In this document: positions 1 to 9,051 of the stretch, piece after piece
Position numbering within the stretch: position 1 is the stretch's first letter
Layout: the number at the start of each line of letters is the position of its first letter
NCBI RefSeq assembly: GCF_004361815.1
Contig: NZ_SNWA01000001.1
Location: 3,410,001 to 3,474,000, forward strand
Direction: 5' to 3'
DNA length: 64,000 nt
Origin: Paraburkholderia sp. BL10I2N1
GTDB taxonomy: Bacteria > Pseudomonadota > Gammaproteobacteria > Burkholderiales > Burkholderiaceae
Program-made: the position numbers and the translations under genes
Notes under the pieces: generated by a model
What the model saw: the letters and a program-made list of their open reading frames with translations, nothing else
Told to the model about the DNA's origin: nothing
Databases searched by the model: none

Positions 1-978
1 AGTTCCGGTTGTGGCAAGTCGACGCTGTTGCGCATGCTCGCGGGGCTCGAAACCGTGACCTCGGGCAAGATCCTGATCGACGGCGAAGATCTCGCGCAGA
101 TGCCGCCGTATCGCCGGCCGGTGAACATGATGTTCCAGTCGTACGCGCTCTTTCCCCACATGACGGTTGAGGCGAATGTGGCGTTCGGCCTCAAGCAGGA
201 AGGCGTCGCCAGTGCCGAGATCAAGGACCGCGTCCACAGCGTGCTCGAACTCGTACAGATGGGGCGCTATGCGAAGCGCAAGCCGCACCAACTGTCCGGC
301 GGGCAGCAGCAGCGCGCCGCGCTCGCACGCAGTCTCGTCAAGCGGCCCAAGCTGCTGCTGCTCGACGAACCAATGTCCGCGCTCGACAAGCAGATCCGCC
401 AGCGCACTCAGATCGAACTCGTCAACATCCTCGACAAGGTCGGCGTCACCTGCATGATGGTCACGCACGATCAGGAAGAAGCGATGACGATGGCCGCGCG
501 CCTCGCGGTGATGAGCGAAGGCGAAATCGTCCAGCTTGGCACGCCGCACGAAGTCTACGAATATCCGAACACCCGCTTCTCGGCGGAATTCATCGGCTCG
601 ACCAATCTGTTCGACGGCAACGTCGTCGAAGACGAGCCGGACCACGTCTTCATCGAAACGCCCGATCTGCCGTCGCGCCTGTACGTGAGCCACGGGATCA
701 CCGGGCCGCTCGGCATGCCTGTCACGATCTCGGTGCGGCCGGAGCGCATGGCGCTCACCCGCAAGCCGCCCGAAGGCGCCTACAACTGGGGCAAGGGCAT
801 CATCACGAATATCGCTTACATGGGCGGCTATTCGCTGTATCACGTCAAACTCGATGGCGGCAAAACCGTCGTCGCGAATGTGTCGAGCCTCGCGCTGTCG
901 GAGATCGAAACGCCGACATGGGGCGACGAGATCTATGTGCGCTGGAGCGCCAATGCCGGCGTGGTGCTGACCTCATGA
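1..978 (+). CDS. potG: Putrescine/spermidine-type ABC transporter ATPase (5' end outside window)
   Basis: ATP-hydrolysing subunit of a polyamine-type importer, acting on the cytoplasmic face. The reading frame is open from base 1, which encodes the Walker A loop (SSGCGKST), so the first part of the protein lies outside the window; a start at base 28 would cut off Walker A. Q-loop ([10 protein letters not shown]), signature LSGGQQQR, Walker B LLLLDEP and H-loop VTHDQEEA follow in order, then a C-terminal TOBE-like region (SVRPERMAL). The stop overlaps the next permease start by four bases (ATGA), so the genes are translationally coupled. The substrate is inferred from resemblance to PotG/PotA; a related polyamine or opine substrate is possible. 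No binding-protein gene is visible; it may lie upstream. Confidence 0.9.
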   Translation, partial: SSGCGKSTLLRMLAGLETVTSGKILIDGEDLAQMPPYRRPVNMMFQSYALFPHMTVEANVAFGLKQEGVASAEIKDRVHSVLELVQMGRYAKRKPHQLSGGQQQRAALARSLVKRPKLLLLDEPMSALDKQIRQRTQIELVNILDKVGVTCMMVTHDQEEAMTMAARLAVMSEGEIVQLGTPHEVYEYPNTRFSAEFIGSTNLFDGNVVEDEPDHVFIETPDLPSRLYVSHGITGPLGMPVTISVRPERMALTRKPPEGAYNWGKGIITNIAYMGGYSLYHVKLDGGKTVVANVSSLALSEIETPTWGDEIYVRWSANAGVVLTS

Positions 979-1907
979 AGAAGTGGCTGAATTCGTTCCT
1001 GTCGTGGCCCGTGCGGCGCTTTGGCCTCACGGGACTCACGGCCGTGGTGGCGGGGCCGTTCGTCTGGCTGCTGCTGTTTTTCCTCGTGCCGTTCCTGCTC
1101 GTGGTGAAGATCAGCTTCGCCGACCTGCAACTGGGCATTCCGCCGTACACCGGGCTGACGTCGTTCGCGGATGGCATCCTGCACATTTCGCTCGACCTGT
1201 CGCATTACGCGTTTCTGCTAACCGACAGCCTGTATTTTGCGACCTATGTGAATTCGGTGGTGGTGGCGGCAATTTCGACGCTCCTGTGCCTGCTGCTGGG
1301 CTATCCGATGGCGTACTACATTGCCCGCTCGAATCCGGCGACGCGCAACCTGCTGATGATGGCCGTGATGCTGCCGTTCTGGACGTCGTTCCTGATGCGC
1401 GTGTATGCGTGGATCGGGATTCTGAAGAACAACGGCCTGCTGAATAATTTTCTGATGTCGATCGGGATCATCCATGCGCCGATCGAGCTGTATCACACGA
1501 ATACGGCCGTCTATATCGGCATGGTGTATTCGTATCTACCGTTTCTCGTGATGCCGTTGTATGCGCACCTTGTGAAGATGGACCTGACACTGCTCGAGGC
1601 CGCGTACGATCTCGGCGCCAAGCCGTGGAAGGCGTTCATGCAGATTACGCTGCCGCTGTCGAAGAACGGTGTGATCGCCGGCTGTCTGCTGGTTTTCATT
1701 CCGGCGGTGGGCGAGTACGTGATTCCGGAACTGCTGGGTGGCGCGAACACGTTGATGATCGGCCGCGTGATGTGGAATGAGTTCTTCGATAACGCAGACT
1801 GGCCAATGGCTTCGGCGGTGACCTGCGCGATGGTCGTGCTGCTGCTCGTGCCGATGGCGCTGTTTCAGTACGCGCAGGCGAAGGAACTGGAGGAAAAGCG
1901 CCGATGA
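975..1907 (+). CDS. potH: Polyamine ABC transporter permease, PotH-like
   Basis: Inner-membrane permease half of the importer, 310 residues. I start it at the ATG that overlaps the ATPase stop; a longer frame begins inside the ATPase gene but adds a non-membrane stretch unlike the family. The N-terminus has a hydrophobic segment (FVWLLLFFLVPFLLVV) and about six membrane spans follow. The ATPase-docking EAA loop is visible as EAAYDLGAKPWKAF followed by ITLPLSKNGVIAG. The stop again overlaps the next start by four bases. The pairing with a second permease matches the PotH/PotI heterodimer architecture. Confidence 0.9.
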   Translation: MKKWLNSFLSWPVRRFGLTGLTAVVAGPFVWLLLFFLVPFLLVVKISFADLQLGIPPYTGLTSFADGILHISLDLSHYAFLLTDSLYFATYVNSVVVAAISTLLCLLLGYPMAYYIARSNPATRNLLMMAVMLPFWTSFLMRVYAWIGILKNNGLLNNFLMSIGIIHAPIELYHTNTAVYIGMVYSYLPFLVMPLYAHLVKMDLTLLEAAYDLGAKPWKAFMQITLPLSKNGVIAGCLLVFIPAVGEYVIPELLGGANTLMIGRVMWNEFFDNADWPMASAVTCAMVVLLLVPMALFQYAQAKELEEKRR

Positions 1908-2722
1908 AGCCGAATCGCTTTTTGCAAATCGTTGCGCTTGGCATCGGTTTTCTGTTTCTCTACGTGCCGATCGTCAGTCTGGTTGTGTACTCGTTCAATG
2001 AGTCGCAACTGGTCACGGTCTGGACACGGTTTTCGACCAGATGGTACGCGGCGTTGCTCGATGACGACGAGTTGATCCATGCTGCGTGGCTGTCGTTGCA
2101 GATCGGCTTGCTGACGGCGTTTGCGTCGGTGTTCATCGGTACGTGGGCGGGGTTTGTGCTGGCGCGGATGGGGCGGTTTCGCGGATTCACCCTTTACACG
2201 GGGATGATCAATGCGCCGCTTGTGATTCCTGAGGTGATCCAGGGGATTTCGCTGCTGCTGCTTTTTATCGAAATGGGGAAGTGGCTGGGGTGGCCCGCCG
2301 GGCGGGGGATATTCACGATCTGGATCGGGCATGTGATGCTGTGCATTTCCTACGTCGCGATCATCGTGCAGTCCCGGGTTCGGGAGTTGAACCCCTCGCT
2401 CGAGGAGGCAGCGCTTGACCTTGGCGCGACACCTTTCCGGGTGTTTTTTGCCATTACGTTGCCGTTGATTTCTCAGGCGCTGGTTGCCGGCTGGCTGCTG
2501 TCGTTTACGCTTTCTATCGATGATCTCGTGCTGTCGGCGTTTCTTTCCGGGCCCGGGTCGACGACGTTGCCGCTAGTCGTTTTCTCTCGGGTGAGGTTGG
2601 GGTTGAATCCTGAGATGAATGCTTTGGCTACGTTGTTTATTGCTGCCGTTACCGTTGGCGTTGTGCTTGCCAATCTTTATATGCAACGGGCTGAGAAGAA
2701 GCGGATGGCGATGGCGGTTTGA
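1904..2722 (+). CDS. potI: Polyamine ABC transporter permease, PotI-like
   Basis: Second permease of the heterodimer, 272 residues, with about six membrane segments starting at IVALGIGFLFLYVPIVSLVV. The EAA loop reads EEAALDLGATPFRVF then ITLPLISQALVAG, and the segment LSIDDLVLSAFLSG is typical of PotI proteins. It is the last gene of the visible operon. Codon choice changes along the gene: the last 200 bases or so use many T-ending codons (GTT, CTT, TAT), unlike the C-ending start. The stop is followed within a few bases by a 16-base sequence that also occurs after the spoVR gene of this window. Confidence 0.9.
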   Translation: MKPNRFLQIVALGIGFLFLYVPIVSLVVYSFNESQLVTVWTRFSTRWYAALLDDDELIHAAWLSLQIGLLTAFASVFIGTWAGFVLARMGRFRGFTLYTGMINAPLVIPEVIQGISLLLLFIEMGKWLGWPAGRGIFTIWIGHVMLCISYVAIIVQSRVRELNPSLEEAALDLGATPFRVFFAITLPLISQALVAGWLLSFTLSIDDLVLSAFLSGPGSTTLPLVVFSRVRLGLNPEMNALATLFIAAVTVGVVLANLYMQRAEKKRMAMAV

Positions 2723-2724
2723 GG

Positions 2725-2740
2725 GGTTCTGGTTTTTTGG
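2725..2740 (+). repeat. Gene-end repeat GGTTCTGGTTTTTTGG, copy 1
   Basis: This 16-base sequence lies two bases after the potI stop codon. An identical copy lies eight bases after the spoVR stop. Both follow a terminal GTT-TGA and both are followed by T/G-rich sequence. No hairpin precedes the T run, so it is not a classical terminator. I read it as the edge of a dispersed Burkholderia intergenic repeat. Confidence 0.6.
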
Positions 2741-2772
2741 TTTTGGCCGATGGCCTTTCCCGGAGCGAAAAA

Positions 2773-4188
2773 TCAAACCCGATACCCGATCCGAACCCCA
2801 CCCCAATGCCGCCCGGCGACAAAAACCGGTGCCGACGCGTCTTTCATCAACACAAACGCGCCACCCCCCATATCCCTCCGGTAGGTCTGCAACAGAAACC
2901 GCTTCGTATTCGCGCCTGCCGCAAGGCCAGTCCGGTCATTGAACAACCGCCGGTTCCGGCAATTAGCGGCATTCCAGACAGGATCATCCCCTTGCGGCTG
3001 CGAAAACTTCAGATTATGGGTTGGCAGATAACCGTGCCGGTCGACGGCGGCACAAAACGCGACCCGTTCATCGAGCTTGAGCAAAGGCTCGTGAACAGCA
3101 GGCAAGACCCGATCGGTGAACGCGGTAAACCGCGTCATGAACTGCGGCGGATCTGTGCGCGGAACCGGCACATAAGTCTCATCGAACAGATCCGCCATGG
3201 CGATATCGCCCCGCGCGAGGGCGCCCTCGAACAGTTTGCTGATCTCCGCCGCGGCCTCTTCAACCGCTTCGATAAAGCGCGTATCCGCCGTCTCCACTCC
3301 GGTCGCGGCCGTCAGTTCGATCAACGTTTCTGACACACCCAGCAGATTCCCCAGCCGGTCCTTCGCCTGCGCGAAGTTCTCGCTCGAATGCTCGACGCCG
3401 CGCGCCATCTCGAGCACCTGTGCCTCGAGTCCGTTGCATTGCGTCTCGATTTCGCCGCTCAGCGTCGCAATCTGCCCGGCTTCGGCATTCAGTTGCGTGA
3501 TGGCCTCTCCGGTCGAATGAACGACATCGCCGATCATCCGCGTGCCTTCGCGCACGCGATGCGCCCGCGCCGTATTCACCGATCCCTCTGAAATCAGCTG
3601 CTCGGTCTGCTGGGTCAGCTGCGCAAGTGTCGTCTCGATCTGGCCGGTGGCCTGAGCGGTCTTCGCCGACAGGTTCTTCACTTCGGCCGCCACGACCGCG
3701 AAACTCTTGCCGGATTCGCCGGCGCGGGCAGCCTCGATCGCGGCGTTCAAGGCGAGCAGATGTGTCTGGCGCGCAATCAGCGAAATCTCCTCCGACACGT
3801 GGCTCACATGGGCGAGCGCCGCGCGCAGCGCACCGATCTGGCTCTCGATTACTGTCACACCCTCGACCAGCCCGTGAATATCCGCAAGCGATGCCTGGAG
3901 CGTCTGCTGCGAGGCCTGCACGCTGGTTGCGGCCCCGGCGGTCACGCTGCGCATCTCGCGGGCGGCGGCGGCAATCCGGTGGTTGCCTTCCATCGTCAGT
4001 GCCGCGGATTCGCGCAAGGTACGGCATACCTGTGCCTGCCGCTGCACGCGAGCGGCGACTTCTTCGACGTGCCCCGAGACGTCGCAGATTTCGATTCCCA
4101 GTTTGCCCGCCTGTGTGGCAATGTCGCCGACGACCGAATTCGACCGGCTCATCCTGCGGCCCATCCGGCGAAAGCTGAAGCCCGTCAT
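2773..4188 (-). CDS. Soluble methyl-accepting chemotaxis protein with C-terminal sensor-like domain
   Basis: Cytoplasmic chemotaxis transducer of 471 residues. The chosen ATG has AAGGAG just upstream; the open frame continues 39 residues further but without family-like sequence. No membrane segment is visible. The signalling hairpin tip is clear ([14 protein letters not shown], then [12 protein letters not shown]). After the coiled coil comes a globular C-terminal domain of about 140 residues containing [18 protein letters not shown] and a Cys-Arg-Asn-Arg patch and ending [20 protein letters not shown]. This resembles the Cache/PAS-like sensor found at the C-terminus of some soluble beta-proteobacterial transducers. 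Ligand unknown. It converges on potI with only 50 bases between them. Confidence 0.85.
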   Translation of the reverse strand: MTGFSFRRMGRRMSRSNSVVGDIATQAGKLGIEICDVSGHVEEVAARVQRQAQVCRTLRESAALTMEGNHRIAAAAREMRSVTAGAATSVQASQQTLQASLADIHGLVEGVTVIESQIGALRAALAHVSHVSEEISLIARQTHLLALNAAIEAARAGESGKSFAVVAAEVKNLSAKTAQATGQIETTLAQLTQQTEQLISEGSVNTARAHRVREGTRMIGDVVHSTGEAITQLNAEAGQIATLSGEIETQCNGLEAQVLEMARGVEHSSENFAQAKDRLGNLLGVSETLIELTAATGVETADTRFIEAVEEAAAEISKLFEGALARGDIAMADLFDETYVPVPRTDPPQFMTRFTAFTDRVLPAVHEPLLKLDERVAFCAAVDRHGYLPTHNLKFSQPQGDDPVWNAANCRNRRLFNDRTGLAAGANTKRFLLQTYRRDMGGGAFVLMKDASAPVFVAGRHWGGVRIGYRV

Positions 4189-4387
4189 TGAAGTCTCCTT
4201 GATGGTGCGGGTTTGCGAGGTCGTCCAGGACGGATGCCGCGCCTTCCTGCTGCGTTTACGGCAAGCTTTCTGGCGACTTGATAAGGAGAATCCCGCACTC
4301 GTCATTAGCGATACTGTGCGAACATGCGCGGTCGCCGGCGACGACCCGTCCGGTGCGCCTGAAACTGTCTAACGTTTAACCGAGTCC

Positions 4388-4507
4388 ATGATTGAAGCCT
4401 TTGCACGCGTTGCGGGCTGGCAGCAGCTCGAGAGGTTGTGGGAGCTGATCGTGCTGGTCTGCAAGTTTTTCTGGGAATTGCTGCGCCTCCTCGGCGGAGG
4501 TGGCTGA
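4388..4507 (+). CDS. Candidate small hydrophobic/amphipathic protein, 39 residues
   Basis: A short frame in the gap between the chemotaxis transducer and the methyltransferase gene. The product begins MIEAFARVAGWQQLERLW, continues with ELIVLVCKFFWELLRLL, and ends in four glycines. It is rich in Leu, Trp and Phe with regularly spaced charges, so it could form a membrane-associated helix. Only a weak ribosome site (CCGAG) precedes it. I do not recognise a family. It could be a chance frame in GC-rich DNA; conservation in relatives would decide. Confidence 0.3.
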   Translation: MIEAFARVAGWQQLERLWELIVLVCKFFWELLRLLGGGG

Positions 4508-4584
4508 AAGCGTCCCGTCATGCAATTGCCCGTGATCTGGGCTAACGTAAAGCGCTTCGACACACGCGACGAAGGGGCTGGGCA

Positions 4585-5355
4585 ATGACTCACGATTCAA
4601 CCAGTCGCTTCACCGACCGCGTTGCCGACTATGTGAAATACCGTCCAGGCTATCCGCGCGAAGTGGTGACGTTCCTGCACGCCACGTGCGGCCTGGCAAA
4701 CGGCGCGCACGTCGCCGACATCGGCGCCGGCAGCGGTATTTCGACGCGGCTTTTTCTCGACGCAGGGCATCCGGTCGTCGCCGTCGAACCGAATCAGGCG
4801 ATGCGTGAAGCCGCCATCGCGTGGCTGTCGGAGTACCCGGGGTTCAATGCCGTTTCAGGCACTGCGGAGGCGACTACCCTCGACGACGCCAGCGTCGATC
4901 TCGTCATCGCCGCCCAGGCGTTTCACTGGTTCGATCCGGCAACGGCCGGCCGCGAGTTCGCACGCATCCTGAAACCGGGCGGGCTCGTCGCGCTGTTCTG
5001 GAACAGCCGGCTGCTCACAGGCTCGGCGTTTCTCGAGAGATACGAGGCGCTCCTCAAGCGATATGGCGTGGACTACACGGAAGTGTCTGAGCGCTATGGG
5101 GACGATGCCAGCATGTCAGCGTGGTTCGGTGACAGTTTCGCGCACAAGGCGACGTTTCCGAACATGCAGGCGCTTGATTTCGACGGATTGAAAGGGCGTT
5201 TGATGTCTTCGTCGTATGCGCCGAAGGCCGGGCATCCGGAACACGAGCCGATGCTGGTCGCGCTGCGCGACCTGTTCGACCGTACCGCACTGAACGGCAA
5301 GGTTGAATTTGCGTACGACACGCGTGTCTATGTCGGATACGGCGCGCGCCGTTGA
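4585..5355 (+). CDS. Class I SAM-dependent methyltransferase
   Basis: Cytoplasmic methyltransferase of 256 residues. The SAM-binding glycine motif I is VADIGAGSGIST, followed by the acidic end of strand 2 (VVAVEPNQAM) and the motif AAQAFHWFDP, typical of Methyltransf_11-type enzymes. The C-terminal substrate domain is not distinctive, so the acceptor is unknown. GGGGCTGGGCA lies just before the ATG. The gene converges on the monooxygenase gene with less than 30 bases between stops and appears to be transcribed alone. Confidence 0.85.
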   Translation: MTHDSTSRFTDRVADYVKYRPGYPREVVTFLHATCGLANGAHVADIGAGSGISTRLFLDAGHPVVAVEPNQAMREAAIAWLSEYPGFNAVSGTAEATTLDDASVDLVIAAQAFHWFDPATAGREFARILKPGGLVALFWNSRLLTGSAFLERYEALLKRYGVDYTEVSERYGDDASMSAWFGDSFAHKATFPNMQALDFDGLKGRLMSSSYAPKAGHPEHEPMLVALRDLFDRTALNGKVEFAYDTRVYVGYGARR

Positions 5356-5383
5356 TTCCCGTCCCGGACCAGACACGCGCTCA

Positions 5384-6874
5384 CTACGGGGAAAAGCGGT
5401 ATTCGCGCTCGCGCACGCGACGCGTGCGCTTGCGGAAACTGAACGTGAAGCCGGGCCAGATCGCGGTATTCTTGCCGCTCTTCGACTGATACCAGCTGTG
5501 GCATCCAGTTGCCCATACGGAGCGCTGCATGTCGCGCTGCAGGCGCGCGTTGAACGCACGCTGGACGTCGTGGCGCAGGTTCATGGTTCGCGCGCCGCGC
5601 TGGCGCAACACACGCAGACAGTCGGCGATGTACTGCACCTGCGACTCGATCATGTAGATCATCGAGTTGTGGCCAAGGCCAGTGTTAGGTCCGACCATCA
5701 TGAAGAAATTCGGAAAGCTCGCGACGCTCGTGCCGAGATAGGCTTCGGGCCCGTCGCGTAACCACAGCGCGCCCAGATCGGCGCCGTCGATTCCCGTCAC
5801 GTCGAACGGCGCGCCCACGTCGTTCACCTGAAAGCCGGTGCCGCAGATGATCGCATCGACGCCATAAAGGACACCATCATCGGTGACTATGCCGTCCGTG
5901 ACGATTTCGCGGATCGCGGTCGTGACGACGTCGACGTTCGGCTGCGACAGGGCAGGGTAGTAGTCCCTCGAAAGCAGCACGCGCTTGCAGCCGAGCTGAT
6001 GGTTCGGTGTGAGTTTTGCGCGCAGGGCAGGATTCTTGACGCGCCGTTCGAGATAGCTCAGGCCGAACTTCATCGGATACTTCATCAGCTTCGGATTCAC
6101 GACGAACGCCACCGCGCGCGATTCGAGCTGCCAGTAGGTCGCCGCGCGTACGACGCGCTGCGTGAACGGCAGATGCCGGAAGAACCATTGCGCACGCCGG
6201 CCGATCGGCCGGTCGGGCTTGGGCATGATCCATGGCGGTGTCCGCTGGAACAGCGCGAGATGCGCGACGCGCGGCTGGATTTGCGGCACGAACTGGATCG
6301 CGCTCGCGCCGGTGCCGATCACGGCGACGCGCTTGCCATCGAGCGGGTAGTCGTGATCCCAGCGGGCCGAATGAAACATCTTGCCGGTGAAACGTTCAAT
6401 GCCGGCGATCTGCGGCATCGCCGGGCGCGACAGCGGACCGCTCGCAGCAATCACGACATCGGCCTCGATGCACTCGCTCGCGCCATTCACGTCGACATCG
6501 AGCCGCCAGAGCTGCTGTGCTTGGTCGAAGCGCGCGGCTGCGACACGCGCGTGACAGCGTACGAAACGGTCGATGCCGTATTTGCGCGCGCAGTGTTTCA
6601 GGTACGCGAGAATCTCTGCCTGCTGGCTGAACGCGCGTGACCACGCCAGATTCGGCTCGAACGAGAACGAATAGAGATGTGAGGGCACATCGCACGCGGC
6701 ACCGGGATACGTGTTGTCGCGCCATGTGCCGCCGATATCGCCCGCGGCCTCGTAGATCGTCATCGACGTGATGCCCATCTGCGTGAGCCGGATCGCCATG
6801 CCAATGCCGGCAAAGCCGCTCCCGACGATGGCAATGCGCGGCATGCTGGATGAGGCAGGCGGGATGGACGTCAC
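5384..6874 (-). CDS. Flavin-containing monooxygenase, Baeyer-Villiger type
   Basis: FAD- and NADPH-dependent oxygenase of about 496 residues. The FAD-binding motif is IAIVGSGFAGIGMA and the NADPH-binding motif is VAVIGTGASAIQ. Between them is the Baeyer-Villiger fingerprint FTGKMFHSARWD (F-x-G-x3-H-x3-W-D), so insertion of oxygen next to a ketone is the expected chemistry. I chose a GTG start preceded by TGGAG at five bases; an ATG ten codons later (MPRIAIVG) is also possible, and the open frame extends further upstream without family-like sequence. The ketone substrate cannot be told from sequence. It looks monocistronic. Confidence 0.85.
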   Translation of the reverse strand: MTSIPPASSSMPRIAIVGSGFAGIGMAIRLTQMGITSMTIYEAAGDIGGTWRDNTYPGAACDVPSHLYSFSFEPNLAWSRAFSQQAEILAYLKHCARKYGIDRFVRCHARVAAARFDQAQQLWRLDVDVNGASECIEADVVIAASGPLSRPAMPQIAGIERFTGKMFHSARWDHDYPLDGKRVAVIGTGASAIQFVPQIQPRVAHLALFQRTPPWIMPKPDRPIGRRAQWFFRHLPFTQRVVRAATYWQLESRAVAFVVNPKLMKYPMKFGLSYLERRVKNPALRAKLTPNHQLGCKRVLLSRDYYPALSQPNVDVVTTAIREIVTDGIVTDDGVLYGVDAIICGTGFQVNDVGAPFDVTGIDGADLGALWLRDGPEAYLGTSVASFPNFFMMVGPNTGLGHNSMIYMIESQVQYIADCLRVLRQRGARTMNLRHDVQRAFNARLQRDMQRSVWATGCHSWYQSKSGKNTAIWPGFTFSFRKRTRRVREREYRFSP

Positions 6875-6980
6875 ATGGGCTCCAGACTGATGATGACGAC
6901 AAACGTCTACAGAACGACGCCGCAGGGTAGGCAACTGTGCACTTCGCCGCGTAAGAAGTGTGAAGCGTTGGTCAAGCGAT

Positions 6981-7010
6981 AAAAAAGCAGGCTCCATGAC
7001 GGAGCCTGCT
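6981..7010 (-). terminator. Intrinsic terminator of the TPR/PspA unit
   Basis: On the minus strand a perfect ten-base stem (AGCAGGCTCC / GGAGCCTGCT) with a five-base loop is followed by six T residues. It lies about 30 bases beyond the stop of the TPR protein gene and closes that transcription unit. Confidence 0.85.
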
Positions 7011-7041
7011 TTCATGTGCGATCCGATGCGGCAGCATCAGA

Positions 7042-8253
7042 TCAGGTATCGGTCCAGCCACCGGAATCGTCGCTGCTGCCCATGTCGACTCCGCCGTCGC
7101 CATTACCGTCGCTCCAGTCGTTCGAACCCTGGCCGAAATCGACATCGCCTCCAGCCGCGCGTCTGCGCGCTTCGTCGGGATCGACGATCACGTCGCGCTC
7201 AATAATACGATCGCGGCCGCCCGAATTGAGCACCTGGCCGAGCAGCACGCCGGTCAGCAAGCCACCCATGCCGCCACCGAAACCGCCGCCTTGCTGGACG
7301 ATCACGGGCGGCTGCTGTTGTGGCGCCGGCTGCGGCGGATACGGGTAGGGCGCCTGCTGCCGGCCGAAGCGTTCATCCGCCTCGCGTGCATAGGTCGACT
7401 CACCGCTGCCCAGCGGTCCCGGCCCGAGCGCGGCCGCACCCGTGGCGTTCGGATCGGGGCGACCTTCCGAGCGCGCCTTCAGGCTTTCGACCTGACGCGC
7501 CAAATCTTCGATCTGATACGGTGGCACGGGATTCTGGCTGTTCGACAGCGTTTCGACCAGCTGGCGCAACTGCGTCTCGGCGCCTTCGACTTCCTTCTCC
7601 AGTGCCTCGTGCCCCGGCACCGTCGAAAGCCGGACATCGAGCTTCAGCGAGCGCACCGCATTGAGCAGTTCGGTCGCGCGCTTGAGCTGCTCGCGCCGGT
7701 CGCCTTCGACCCGTGAATCATCATTGGAGCGTGCGCGTTTGAGCGTCCAGCGCAGCACGAACGCGATCGCGACGATCACCAGCACAATACCTATCAACAT
7801 GCCCATTGAAACCCCCTGACGTTTCGGCGTCACCGGTTGCATCATTGTCGTCTGCTGCGTCTGGGCAGCGGGCGCGTTCTGTTGCACGAATGGATTCGTC
7901 GCGCCATTGGTGGTGGTCGCGCCTGCACGTTGCGCGTCTTTGCGCAGGCGTGCTTCTGTTTGCATGAAACGCGACGGATCGGTGAAGCGCACCTGCGGGT
8001 CGAGCGTCTTTGCCTGCTGGAGTTGCGTGAGGGCGTCTGCATATCGGCCCTCGCGATCGAGCACCTGTGCGTAGAGATAATGCGCACGCGCATTGTTCGG
8101 ATGCGCCTGCAGCACCTGTGTGAGGCCAGCGTCCGCCTGTTGCCAGTTACCCTGCTGCATCGCGGTTTCGATCTGCGTCGCGGTCGGCAAGGCAAAGGCC
8201 CCGCCGGAGACGAGCATCAGCGAAACGAATGCAGCGGCGAGAAGTCTTTTCAT
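7042..8253 (-). CDS. TPR-containing single-span membrane protein
   Basis: Envelope protein of 403 residues, downstream of pspA in the same direction. It has a signal peptide (MKRLLAAAFVSLMLVSGGAFA), a periplasmic TPR-like region (ADAGLTQVLQAHPNNARAHY and following), a Gln/Ala/Thr-rich linker, a membrane span (GMLIGIVLVIVAIAFVLRW), a basic stop-transfer segment and a coiled-coil stretch. The C-terminus is Pro/Gln-rich, then Gly-rich (GGGFGGGMGGLLTGVLLG), with an acidic Asp/Gly tail. I do not recognise a named family. Its place after pspA with a shared terminator suggests a role in membrane maintenance. Confidence 0.8.
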   Translation of the reverse strand: MKRLLAAAFVSLMLVSGGAFALPTATQIETAMQQGNWQQADAGLTQVLQAHPNNARAHYLYAQVLDREGRYADALTQLQQAKTLDPQVRFTDPSRFMQTEARLRKDAQRAGATTTNGATNPFVQQNAPAAQTQQTTMMQPVTPKRQGVSMGMLIGIVLVIVAIAFVLRWTLKRARSNDDSRVEGDRREQLKRATELLNAVRSLKLDVRLSTVPGHEALEKEVEGAETQLRQLVETLSNSQNPVPPYQIEDLARQVESLKARSEGRPDPNATGAAALGPGPLGSGESTYAREADERFGRQQAPYPYPPQPAPQQQPPVIVQQGGGFGGGMGGLLTGVLLGQVLNSGGRDRIIERDVIVDPDEARRRAAGGDVDFGQGSNDWSDGNGDGGVDMGSSDDSGGWTDT

Positions 8254-8367
8254 GATCCGGGCCGGGCGGCTTTACGCCCGTCTCCATGACTATCGGTATC
8301 AGGTGCGACGCCGCGTGCGAGTCGAAGTTCGATCCGCAGCGCGCCGCACCGGGCCCACAACAGCGGG

Positions 8368-9051
8368 TTACTGCTGTGCCGGCGTGTTCAGCTGCTTCTT
8401 CAAGGCCTCGAGGCGATCTTCCACCGACGGGCCGCGGTTGAGTTCCGCGAGCTTGTCGTCGAGTGCCTTGCCGCTCTTGACGTCGGCCGAATTCAGGCGC
8501 GCGTCGGAGCGTGCATTCGACAGCGCCACCTTGTCTTCGAGCTTCTGGAAATCCTCGGCGAGATTCTTGCCGCCGATGCCGCCGAGTGCCGTCGCCGCGA
8601 CATCCTTTGCCTGCGCGATCTCCTGCTTCGCCTGCAGGATGTTGGAGCGCGCGTTCAGGTCGTTACGGCGCTGACGCATTTCGTCGATCTGCTGCTTCAG
8701 TTGATCGACTGACGGTTCGAGTGTCGAGAGTTCTGAGCTGAGCGCGTTGCGTTCGGCTTCTGCCGTAGCCTGTGCGCCGAGCGCTTCGCGGGCGAGGGCT
8801 TCGTCGCCGGCCTGCAGGGCACGCCGCGCGCCGTCTTCGTACTTCTTTGCCTTGTCGGCGGCTACGTCGCGCTTGCTCTGTTGCGTCGCCACCTGTGCCT
8901 GGATCTCGATCAGCGAGTTCTCCGCCTTCGAGATGCTCTCGTCGAGTTCGCGCACGATCTGGCGCGAGTCGCGTGAGGGATCCTGCACGGATTCGGCCGC
9001 GTCGTTCAGGAGACCTTTGAGCGTGCGCGAGATGGTGTCAATAAGCGACAT
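8368..9051 (-). CDS. pspA: PspA/IM30 family membrane-stress protein
   Basis: Phage-shock-protein A homologue of 227 residues, a peripheral inner-membrane protein that assembles on damaged membranes. The chosen ATG has a strong GGAGG site. The N-terminal amphipathic helix (MSLIDTISRTLKGLLNDA) is followed by a long coiled coil rich in Ala, Glu, Arg and Gln, the family hallmark. The following gene on the same strand is about 115 bases away and encodes a TPR membrane protein; no pspB, pspC or pspF homologue is visible, so this is not the enterobacterial arrangement. I found no sigma-54 promoter upstream. Confidence 0.85.
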   Translation of the reverse strand: MSLIDTISRTLKGLLNDAAESVQDPSRDSRQIVRELDESISKAENSLIEIQAQVATQQSKRDVAADKAKKYEDGARRALQAGDEALAREALGAQATAEAERNALSSELSTLEPSVDQLKQQIDEMRQRRNDLNARSNILQAKQEIAQAKDVAATALGGIGGKNLAEDFQKLEDKVALSNARSDARLNSADVKSGKALDDKLAELNRGPSVEDRLEALKKQLNTPAQQ

